From Lutjanus erythropterus (taxonomy: Eukaryota > Chordata > Actinopteri > Lutjaniformes > Lutjanidae): DNA of 64,000 bases. Position 1 is the stretch's first letter; each line of letters starts with the position of its first letter. The stretch is from contig CM034594.1 in assembly GCA_020091685.1 (NCBI GenBank), forward strand, positions 4,438,903-4,502,902, given 5' to 3'. Below are positions 49,829-61,900 of the stretch, piece after piece. Position numbers and translations under genes: made by a program. The notes below the pieces were generated by a model. The model was not told the DNA's origin, did no database searches, and was given only the letters and a program-made list of their open reading frames with translations.

Positions 49829-49878
49829 ATGGCGACTGGAGTCCTTCACAGAGTCAGCGGTGGCCTGGGTCGGGCTAA
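49813..49878 (+). other. Upstream ORF overlapping the nipsnap2 start codon
   Basis: An ATG 16 nt before the nipsnap2 start opens a 21-codon frame ([20 protein letters not shown], then Gly) that ends at TAA 49876-49878, out of frame with and overlapping the main ORF. Its Kozak context is poor (C at -3, A at +4), while the main ATG is strong, which fits leaky scanning. Whether it lies in the mRNA depends on the unknown start site. Confidence 0.55.
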
Positions 49879-49920
49879 AAGCAGGGCCCAGTCCGCCGGA
49901 CAGCTCGTCGTGTGGACCAG
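49829..49920 (+). CDS. nipsnap2: nipsnap2 coding exon 1 (start codon, presequence)
   Basis: The start ATG at 49829 lies in a strong Kozak context (A at -3, G at +4). The exon encodes 30 codons plus 2 nt, beginning [12 protein letters not shown]. It is Arg-rich and free of acidic residues, as expected for a mitochondrial presequence. It ends CCAG|gtggga, phase 2. The next in-frame residue, Arg, is completed by exon 2. Confidence 0.93.
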
Positions 49921-52900
49921 GTGGGACAGTCATCAGTGTGGACGTACAGTAGTCATGTGTGCAGTGTTTCAGGTGGCTGTTTTGTAGCGTTAAGTTATTT
50001 CAGTACGTGTCTGTAGTGGCTACGATGAGCCTGGGCAAGCTAGCCCGTCAACTGCTAGCCAGTCCTCAGTGGCCTTCAGCCTCAACTTATATGAAAACTA
50101 CACCTTTTAAAATGTTTATTCCGGGATATTTAAGATCAAAGCTGCGTGTATCTGCTGATGAAGGTGAAATAACACAAGTTTCTGTCATCTTTTGTTACTA
50201 AGCATCTAAAATGTTCAAGGTCAATTTGGTGGTTTAGTGTAAAATGGGTTGTATGTGCTTATGTCTTACAAATAACACATTTCTGATTAGTAAGCCATGC
50301 ACTGTTAGATACTGTGACCTGCTGAATTGTAATGCATCACATACATTATTATCACAATGGGGACCATATGCAGGGCTTACATGTCAAGAGCAGCCTGCCT
50401 TGTACAATGTTGCCTTAGAATAACAGCTGTAAATGTAAAATTAAGTGTTATTTTATTACTTATGCAATGATTGGTCAACTATTAGATTAATTGCCAACTA
50501 TTTTAATAATCGATGAATCATTGTATGTCATTATTTAAGAAAAACTGTCCAAATTCTTATTTATATTTTGGTTTCTTTAGCTATTAAACTGAATATCTTT
50601 GGATTACATTTGAGGACATCACCTTGGGCTTTAGGAAACACTGATCAACAATTTTTAACATTTTCTGACATGTTTTTTTGGACCAAGCAATTTATTGAAT
50701 GACAGGATTAAATAAAATAATCCTGTATTAGTCCCACAACAGGGAAATTTGCAGTGTTACAGCAGCGAAAGGAGATACAAAAAAAAAACAAAGAAGCATC
50801 TGCAATATAAGCGATAGCAATATAATAAACAATATAATAAAGGAAATATAAAATATAGTTTCAGTTTAATTAAGAGGAAATATTAAAAATGGGAACAAAA
50901 TGAGCAAGAGGATATGTAATAAATAGGAAAAATATATAATATAAACAAGGAAGAGAGTCAACAGTTGAATTTACAGCAATTGTAATTGTCACATTTTATT
51001 ATATATTCTATTATTCTATATTCTATCAATGTCAGCTCATATGAAGATTATGTGAGTACATATCTAATCAGGTATCGAGACAGGAGATTAGGAAGCCAGT
51101 GTTATCCAGAGATATCCTCGTCATGAAATAATGCTAATTTCTCATCCGTCCTGTTGTTGTTCCTCGTGACTCGTGTGTTTGCAGGGCGTTTGCAACGTCA
51201 AGCAGCAGAAACAGAGAGGACAGCTGGTTTAAGTCACTGTTTGTGAGGAAAGTGGATCCCAGGAAAGATGCACACTCAAACCTACTGACCAAAAACGAGG
51301 AGAGTAACCTGTACAAAATCCAGTGTAAGTCGACTTCACAATCATAATCCATAAACCATTTATCCTAAAGTAAAGATGAGATTGTTTTTAAGTTTCTGTC
51401 TCTCTTTCCAGTCCATAATGTCAAGCCAGAGTGCCTGGATGCATACAACAAACTCTGGTGAGTGTTATTTCACGTTGTTGTCTAATCTGCACAGTTATTA
51501 ACTGAGTAAAGAAGGTTATAACTGTAGTAGTAGTAATATGAGGCTGGGACCACCTCGCTCACTGTTGTGCCATGAATAATTCTGCGTGTTCTATTCCTGT
51601 GAGGTGATTGATGACCTGGCACGACTTCAGACCCTCACAAACGGACTTTGCTCATAGCTAAGATGACTGGAGGCCACGTTCTTGTAGTTAGGGACTAATT
51701 TTGTACATGCGATGTTAGAGAGAAGACATGTGACAAGAAAACATCTGATTGTCATTTGTACTTTTTTTTATTTGAAAGTGAATTTTGTAAAGATGTACCG
51801 ATTGCAGTTTTCTTGGCCAGTTCTGGTTCTCTTTCTTTTTAAGAACTATAATTAGCAGCATACACAAACATTTTTGTAACTTTTCTATAATTGAAAATTT
51901 TATTATATCTTTATAATAACTTTTGCTATTAAAAATCTTTTACATATTTTCCAAAAGTGCTTCATGTTACTGCCAGACCTTGTCCTCTTTTCTCTCCCTC
52001 TCCTCCTTTTCCTTTTTCTAACTTTTCTTCTCCCCTCTTCTCTCTTCCTGTCTTCTCTTACATCCTCTTGCTCATTGCTCCCCTTAAACCTGACGATTTT
52101 GTACAATGTGCATTTATAGCTGTGACCAGCACTATTGAACATGACTGTGATGCTGCATTGCTGTGCACATAACGTGAATTATTGTACATAGCATACGTGT
52201 AAATTTAACCAACGCTGACTCAAGTTTACGTGACACTGACCAGACAGTCATTGGTCATGGTTGCTGATGATTCCAGTCATTGGCCGTTTGGTCGGTGCAT
52301 CATAAGAATTTTGTCTTTAGTAGACTTGAATGTAACAAATGCACCTGTGATTATACTGTGAGTTTATTTATTTCATTCATCACAGTGAGGATGTTTTGCC
52401 CTCCATCCATGCTGATAAGTACTACCCCTGTGAGCTGGTGGGCACCTGGAATACCTGGTATGGAGAACAAGACCAGGCTGGTAGGATTACTAATATCAAC
52501 ACAGACATCTGCAGTGTAGCATATCTGACCACCATGGTCTGCACAGTGTGCAACTCAGCAGGCTTGTTTCACTGCATGTCCACACTTCAGGACAGCGTAC
52601 TGTATACCTTTTATATCACCAGTGTAAAATGTTAAAATCAGTCCATGTTGTGATCAAGAACAGGAGTAACAACCTGACAACACGCAAACAGAAAGGTGAA
52701 ACAAACAAAAATACAAAAAGGTCAAGAAATCAAATATATAGATAATTAAGTGTAAGTGCAAATAATTTAGTTTTGATTTCTGTTATAAACAGGATTTGAC
52801 TGTATGTGGAAACATATGTGGCCTGTAGAGAACTCCTGTGGGTTGTACCTGTGATTGAGAGAACAGTGTGTGCAGATGAAATCTTACATAAATCTTGATT

Positions 52901-55900
52901 TACACATTTTCTCTAAAATAACATGCTGTAAAATCTCAGATAGTACAAACATATGGTGATCTTAGAAATTATGATGCACTGTTGTAGATTAAAATACCCA
53001 ACAGATAGGACTGGACAATATGGACAAAATCAAATATCACAATATTTTTTACCAAAGACACTGATATTGTGACAGTATTAACTATTGGACTACTGGTGAA
53101 TTCACAGAATATTAATACATTGAGATTTGTGATAATAATCACCAGTAATGTCCATATGATAACTAAGTTGGTAAAGGCAAATAATGGAACGGTTAGAAGA
53201 GTTCAGAAAATTGTCCCTTTACTGTAATGCAGCCTTTAAAACCAGGAAAAGACAAACACTTATCAGGATGTAACAATATCATATCAATATATTGGCCAGA
53301 CATATATGCATGTATCTTGTTAAGTGTTTTTTTTTAAACCTAGAGAACCTATAGTGCTACAGTCACTGTTTTCCAGGGTCGGTATGTCTTATTCTCCACA
53401 GCTGCATAATCCTGCATTAACTGTTACTTTAATTGTTGTCAAGTAGCGCAGTGTAATACTTTATTATTTGCTTGATAATACTTAACAGACTTATCCATTA
53501 GCTCAAATATCCATGAAAAATAGTTGTTAAATGTTAAAGTGTCGTTAAATATTTGCCCTAATGTAATGCACCATTCTTGTGTTGTTGTGCTGTCTTCCCA
53601 GCTAATGATCTTCAGTTATCAGGACATAATATATCCATTTCTTAAAATCTATTGGAAAAAAGAAGACAAGGCACTGAAGTCCAGTTTCACCTCAGGGACA
53701 ATGAAGTTTACCGTGATAAATTCAAAGTGATTTACAGGGACATAGAAATACAATAAATATGTGACATCAAGAAAGTATTAAAATTACATTTGAAGACAAT
53801 GGAAAGCAAAAGCAAGCAGATAAATAGTTAAAGATAGTAATGTATCTACAGTAAACAATAATGGTTTAAGCTCTGATTTAAATGAGCAGACAGTTTTGGC
53901 AGACCACAGGTATTCAGGAGGCATGTTACATGGAAACGAATAGCTGGTTCACCTTGGTCTTGATCTTGGGAACACTGAGTAAACCTGTCCCAGATGACCT
54001 GAGTGGTGCATTTTCACAAGGACATGTATAGTTCAGATCCAACCCTCTCAGGAAGGGAGAAGAATTCTATAAAAAATAAGAAGTCTTAGGGCTAGAGAAA
54101 TGTTTTTTAATCATAAAATCCAGCTTTGCATCAGTTTTTACCTGTCTGTAGTTTATGTGATTTTTGCCTCCATTATATATTTTTTCTCCTTTCTCCCAGT
54201 TCATCTGTGGCGTTACAGAGGTGGATATCCAGCTCTAACAGAGGTGATGAACAAGCTCAGGCAGAACCAGGTAAGTCTTGTTTGTATCACTGCAGTGTGC
54301 ACTAATAACAGAGTACAGCCATCAGCCAACATAAAGCTTATTGATTGGTGTCTGTCCGGTGGCAGGATTTCACGGCGTACAGGAAGGAGCGGGGTAAGAT
54401 GCTGATGTCTCGCAGAAACCAGCTCCTGCTGGAGTTCAGCTTCTGGAACGAGCCCGTCCCCCGAGAGGGCCCCAACATCTATGAGCTCAGGTCCTACCAG
54501 CTCAGGGTGAGCAGAGTTCATCTCGTCATTAGTAGCCAGCCCTGCCCATGATTTCTGACGTGGCCCATACCTCTTCTCATAGCCAAACATAATGAGCGCT
54601 GTTACCAACAATCCAAACATTTATTACACTCGAATGGGTGTAACAGCTTATATTGAATTAATCGCTCTTTCTTTTTAAATCAAGTCAATTGGGTTTTGTT
54701 TAAACAACCCAAAATGGAAAAATGCCTAAAAGGGATTTACAGTTTCTGCATCTTACAACATCCTTTAAACTGCCCCAAAACACAGACATTCAATACAGTA
54801 GGTATTCAGAGTAGACAGAAAAAAACAGTAGTGTTTTTTAAGCAAAGAATCTGTATATTGTGTGGTCTTGAGAAAAGAAGCACATATTGCTGTGCTTGCA
54901 CTGCTCGCTACGTCTCAACTCAACTCTTTAATACCCCTCAATATAGGCAGGATGCTTTAGCTGAGTAATATAACGACGCTGGGTGAAAACAGTGTTAGAT
55001 TAGGGCTGCACAGTATGGTAAAAAAAATATATATCATATTGTGAGTATTTTAACCAGTATTGTGATTGCAATATGTAGAAGAAGATTTGTAGGCCAGTGC
55101 ATGTCTGCAGCACTACAGTTCTTCATTATAATACTGGTTTACAGTTTTCTTTTATCAAAAAGTGCCAGCTCCTGTGATTTGGATATTGTACTGGGTCATA
55201 TTGGGATTTCGATAATTTGATTAATTCTGACGCCCCATGTGACATCATCTTAAATGCACCACACACACACAGGAACAATAGAGGACATCCTTTTGAGGTC
55301 CTTTCATCAGCAGCCAAACAGAGGAAGGTCTGTACTTAGTCCACTGACCATGGCTGGTTTGGGGGGCTTACATTTTTCAAAGTCTGGGTCAAGTGAATAA
55401 AAAAATTCCAGTGACATTTCTTTCTGACCAATTAGTGGTGTGCAGTGTTTTCACTCTACTGTTCAGAACTGGCTCAGCTCGCTTGAAACATTGGCCGAGG
55501 TGAAAAAAAAAAAAAAATACCGGGTGTCATCGATAACTTTTGACAATAACTTTGACCATAACTTGTCTGTTTTTGTACAAGCAACCTTTTATACCTCCAG
55601 GATAGCCATGGCATTTTGTTGTCAGGTTGTAAATGAACTGCATTTATATAGCACTTTTCTAGTCTTCTGACCACTCACTTTGCAACACTTGTCACATTCT
55701 CGCACACATTCATACACTAAAGGCTGCCATGCAAAGTGCCTCTGCTACTTGGAAACTAACCCTCCACACACACTCACGCAATGAGTTGGGGCCAATTTGG
55801 GGTTCAGTATCTTGCCCAAGGATACTGACATGCAGAGTCAAGGAAGCCGGGGATCCGTTCTGGACGACCCTGTTCCACCACTGAGCCACAGCTTTTTGTC

Positions 55901-58900
55901 CATCATGTTCTTGTGAAAGCAATATCTCAAAAACGCCTTGACAGAATTTGTCCAAACTTAAATTAGAAGTCCACTTGGACTCAAGGATGAACTGATTACA
56001 ATTTGATGGTGAAAAGTCACTGACTTCACAAAACGTGATTTTGGCCATAACTCAAAAATTCACACACTAATTATGACAAGATTTCTCTCAAATCTCTAAT
56101 AGGATAAAATGATGACATGTTGGCATTTTATATCCAAAAGGTCAAAGGTCAGCTTCACTCAGGCATCATGATGTTCAGTTTGCTATCAGTCCTTTGTCCT
56201 CCTCTATGAAAAATAGTGTCTTAATGAAGACAGCATGTTTCTCACTGCAAATTATTCATTGGAATCACAAATGTCAATACAGTGATAATTTCCATTTTTT
56301 CAAAAAATACACTTAATAGCCTTTATTAAATTCTTTCTTCACTACTTCTACTTTATGAGTCTGGACAGACATGGATATAAACTGCAGCTTGACTGGTTGG
56401 CAAAGGCACACAACTCCAATGATGTAAATGACAGAACTAGTAATAACTTGCATGTTTTGTAATTGTTCTGGCCAGATAAAGTTGTCTGAGCACTGCACTT
56501 TCTGTTTGTACATTTTGTACACCACAAGGAGCACACACCTAGTACAATTACATGTATTATATTTTATTACCTTGTGAGCAGCTTCACATGCAGCAGCTGA
56601 GGCTTCAGGGCTGTAAGTCTGCAGCAGATGTTGCAAAAAGGGGCAGCGTTACTCTTTCAATTTTCCTAGCTCATGTTTTCCCATTTAAAGTAATGATCTC
56701 CCAGTCACATGCTTCACTTGTGTGACCTCAAAATTACCTCTGTCTTCACAAAACTACTGTGAGACATGCAGTGACCCCGTGTCTACAGTATTAAGGAGGG
56801 GGGCGGTGCTTAAACCATCAGCATTTGTTCTATTTTCCCCACATTTCTACTTATGGACTCATAGATCAAACTGGCAGAAACCGGCTGCAGAGGATTTTAG
56901 CCGGGATCAATGGTATGCTCAATCACTCCAGCTCTTGCAGATTAAGTTGTTTTTTTTCTAATCTGACAGGAAAAATTGTCTCTCGATCAGCGCTTCCTGT
57001 GACACGTGATGAATGCAAGCGATTATCCCTCATCACAGACTGAGATAACATCGTAGGAACAGCGGGGCGTTTGTTGTCTTAAGCTCCACAGAATGATTGA
57101 AGAAGCCTTCGGGTGTAGCTGTTATTGCAGCTTATCTTCACAATGACAAAATACCTGTGTTACGTCTTGACCATTTATTTGTGTTAATGTGTTTAGTCTG
57201 GACAGGAGACGAAAGTATGATTATCATTCTGTAGTTTTAAAAGTTCTGCTTTATATACGTTTTATTTTAATAAAGAATTCTGTGTTCTCTTTCTTTCCAG
57301 CCAGGAACCATGATCGAGTGGGGTAATTACTGGTAAGGCAGCCTGGATTCATTTGATTCACTGAACTGTAGTTACAGAGCGGTTGCACTACATGAGACCT
57401 TCCTCATCACACTGTCATTAATAAGAGCTGTTCCACAGAGACGCACTATTCTGAAGTGGTACTGTCATGCTCTCAAGCCAAGATTCAATTTCAAAAAAGA
57501 ATATTATGTACACTACAAATGTGTGTACATAAGAGTTCAATATAATGAGCCTGCAAAGATCAATTCAACAGGTCAACATCTATCTGCAGGGCAGTTGATT
57601 GATTTAAACAAAGACCTAAGCTTTCTGCCCACACCTTAGTTTTCCATGGCCTTTTTTTCTTTGACTGCTCATAGTAGATTTCTGTTTGTCTTTGTGTTTG
57701 CCTGACTGGTTTTGTGGGTTATATATCTACATCTCAACTTGTTTGGCAACGTTGTCAGTGATACTCCACTGAGATATCTGTGGTAGTTGTTCTGTTGACT
57801 ATGTTTACATACAGAAAATATTCCAGTTTTTCCCCATTTGCTCCAAAAAAAACAAACAATGGACCTCATGCATGAATGTTTTCTTATTTTTCTCTTTTAT
57901 TTCTTCTTCCGCAAAACAATAAGAGGAAAATAAGAAAAAAAAACAGACATGGATGAGTGGAGCATCATCGGAGAGGTTTCTCTCTTAAGGTTGCAGCTGC
58001 TGAGGCTCCTGAACGGCACATAGATTTTGATAAATCTGTCTCAGTAACTTAAAATCATCTTTAAGTAAAAACATTTTATATTATTAAATGAATAGATTGT
58101 TGTGTAACTTTTTTCTTCATAAAATAAATTACTTTTTCTTCATCATTATTAATATTTCACATCACAAAACGTGAGTTGGCTTTTGTGTGCACTGGCTTAC
58201 GTGTGGTCTGGGGCACTCGTAAATTTTTATCTTATCTAAGAACAAATGGGAAATACTAAAGAACTGATGTATGCCATAAACGTTGCTTATATGCACAATT
58301 AAAAATAAACTCTGTCTATGCAAACAGTTCATGTATGAGACCCAATATTCCTAAGTTTACATGGCTAATGAAAAGTAATACTCCACTAATATTCCCATGT
58401 ACATGCAGCCGTGCATATGTCAATTAATTTATTGACAAGAGCTGTACTGAATGTTTTGTTTGTTACCATGGTATTGGAACAGCAAAATTCACTGCCACTG
58501 CTGCGCTCTTGCTGCTGATGTTTTGCCTGTCTGTGTCAAGCTCGTGCTGAAGTTGCTGCTTCTTCTGGTGGGTTCCCGTGCTGTGCGCATGTCTCTCTTT
58601 CTCTCGTCTCTCGGACTACTTCCTCTTTTACAGAGAGAGACACAGCAGCTCCATGGCAAGCTGGATGCAAACTGACAAAACACCAGCAATATTAGCAACA
58701 GCGAGACAACCAGTGGGTCAGAGAGGAGGCACATGCACCGTGATTTGTTTTCCTCTGCTGCTGCCATTGTCTTTTGTGCCACGGCTGCAAAACTTAGCCG
58801 GAGCTACAAGCCCAAAAAGGGCTTTTCAGGGCAGCCCTAATAATTATGTCAGGTCTTACAGCTCATACTATTATACATACTGTATCCACAGCGTTTCTGA

Positions 58901-61900
58901 AAACTAAATGCTTTCATAATGTTTAAAAGTAGGTGTGTTTCTCCTTCCCACCAGAAATGTGGGCTTTTCTTTTGCACATGCATCTCTGCTCCAGTCTTGC
59001 AAACTGTTGGCCAGTTATTCATATCAAGGTTTGTGGTAGGTAACTGGACTTGATAGAGTTCTTGAAGAGAATGTGACTCGTGTGCCCGCCCCTCCATTGT
59101 TAAGTGTGTCTTAAGATCACTTCACAGGCAGTTGGATACCCACCTGAAATCCTGTGACTCCAACAAGTCACATGATAGCAGGGACCTTAACGACTCCCAT
59201 TCACACCTCCCCCCCGGTAAAACTCAGGAGTCACACAATGCAAGGGTGGGCACACGGGTCACATGCTCTCCTAGGTGCTAACGACCCCATTAGGTTTAAT
59301 ACCTGAACTCCCAAACCAGTCAGGCAGAACTGAAGAAGCCTCTTGGATGAGAGGCGACACGTCTTCAACAACTCCATCAAGTCCAGTTGCCTACTACAAA
59401 CCTTGATATGAATACCATGACCTGGATGACTGAGAATATTCACAGACATGTTGGCCAGTTAGTTTACAACACACAAAGCTTACTGTAAACAAACAAGACA
59501 TATTAAAAACTGTGGTAAAAACCCCAATTAAAACACAAATTCTGAATGCGCTGGATACATGTCTGAAGAATGCCCATCAAACCCAAATAATTTTGATTTA
59601 TCCCGCATCTTAGTTAGAAAATGCTACATTTGGAATATGGCCTAATCCAGAATATCCAAGTGGAATATGCTGTTTATATGACCTGTATCAAATTCAGAAA
59701 ATTGTCATATTCTGAATAATAGTGGAAAATTAGTGTGCATGTAAACGTAGTCGCTGTCGACTCTTATGTATCCTTTTCCAGTTAAAGCATTTGTGGTCAT
59801 TCCTAACTGTCATGTGCGTGATTTTATATGTAAATACAACTTAAAACACTTGAATATCATCCAGGCTTTTCTGCTTTGAGGCTCCACATTTCCTTTCTTC
59901 CCAATAAAGCAGACATGATTTAAATAATCATACGGAACAAAACATCACTTTTGATGAAAAGACCATGCTAGGACAAGGTCATTTTTTCCCTAAAGCTATT
60001 TCTTTTCTAATGTGTTGGTCTATGCTTACTTTAACCAGCCTTTATTTGCACAAACCTCTATAGTCATGCAGATTACGCCAGCAAAGCAATTGAAGGCAAT
60101 TTCAATACAATTTGTGTAGTTAGGGCTTAAACATCCTCTTCAAGTTACAACAACATGAAGAACTGAAGCTCTTTATTCAGACAGTGATTATGATTTGAGT
60201 AAGTGCATGTTTGCTTTGGGGGAAAACATGATGGATCTAAAACATTCCCCTCACACCAGTCCACTCATCTCACATGGACTTGGCCTGTGTTACGATTCAT
60301 AAACATGTATACAGTAAGAAATGGCGTCACATCTTATGGTTGGACGTGATGTTGCAATGGATAATCACAGCTATGGAAGACTAAATCCAATTGTGTAAAT
60401 TAAAAACAGTCCAGGATAAATTCAAAGATGATGTTGGAGTCGTCGTTTGAAGACTGGTCAAATATCGTGTGTATGTGTATGTGTGCAGGCCGGCTCTTGT
60501 TATGTCAGATGAAGGCCTTGGTATTTTTTGGCTGGCTTTGTGACTGAAGTTGTTCTTGTGTGCAGGGCCAGGGCCATCAGATACCGCCAGCACAACAGAG
60601 AAGCTGTGGGAGGGTTTTTCTCACAGATCGGCAACCTCTATATGGTTCATCACCTCTGGGGTACGGTCAAATACCAGCTTTATACGAAATATTGTGTCAA
60701 CAAGTGTCGATAATCATGCCAAGTGCTGAACTCATTAGTTGTTCCATTGTTGATAATCGATTGTTTCAGTCATTTATGAAGCAGAAATGCCAAGAATTAG
60801 CTGCTTCCTGATTCTAACATTTTGTTGCTTTTCTTTGTCCTGTATTGTTGTAAATATGCTTGAGTTTTGGACGGCTGTTTGGACAAAAGCTATTTGAAAT
60901 TGTTGCCTTGAGCTTTGGGAAATTTTGATGGCATTTTTCACTTCGTTTTCTGCAGTTATATCAACTTAAAGCTGCACTAATTGATATCTTAACCAAACAA
61001 TGGACCAAATGACTGTGTGTAATTTGAACTGGGTCACTTGTAGTGAAGAATTCACGTGTAATTATCACCCATCTTTGAAGCGTTGTAGCTCTTTCAGCTC
61101 ATTGTTAGGATTTTCTGGCTCATAACTTTGTTTTGGTTCAGTCTCACTGCTCCCATTTGTGTTTCCAGCAGCAGCAGACAGCTATTACAAGGGCTTATAC
61201 TAACAGTTATTTTCATTATCAATTAATCTGCTGATTATTCTTAACAATTAATCATCCAAAAAGTCTCATCACCATGTCCCAGAGCCTTAAGTGACCAAAG
61301 GTCTTCAAATTGCTTCTTTTGTCCGACTAAAAATTCTAAAATCCCAAAGACTCTGTTTACTATCACAAATGACAAAGAAAAGCAACAAATCCGTACATTT
61401 AAGGAGTTGAAAGCAGAAAATGTTGGACATTTTTGCTTGAAAAATTACTGAAATGATTGATGATCATTATCAAAATAGCTGCATCTCTATCTGTTATGAG
61501 AAAACTCTAACAAACTGACAAAGGACAAAGTTAACAGCTACCTGTTGAATATTGTGGAGCATTTAGCAGGTAAAGAGAGAGATTTTTCCCAAAGGAGTTG
61601 CTGGAGACCAAAACAGAGCTGAAAGTCACAAACATGACTCCAAATGATTGCTCATGTTGCTCCATGTCTGCTTGTGTTTGCTATAATGTTCACTGGAACA
61701 ACTTTATTTAAGTTTAACTTTATGACAGAATAAGCAGCTGTGTTTTTCTAATTTTAAGACCTAGGCAGAGTGTCTCAGTATTTTTTCCACAGCACATCAT
61801 TGGCATAAAATTTTTCTGGGACAACAGGACAACAGTAGTTATCATGACAGGCCTATTTGCAGCCTTAAATCATGCAAACCAAATACCAGCTTTAGTGCAG

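Noticed and set aside
54213..54620. Minus-strand 135-codon frame over nipsnap2 exons 5-6
   Set aside because: It is the antisense shadow of genuine coding exons 5 and 6.
58451..58907. Frames of 74-109 codons in nipsnap2 intron 7
   Set aside because: They lie within repeat-derived intron sequence, overlap on both strands and show no recognisable domain.
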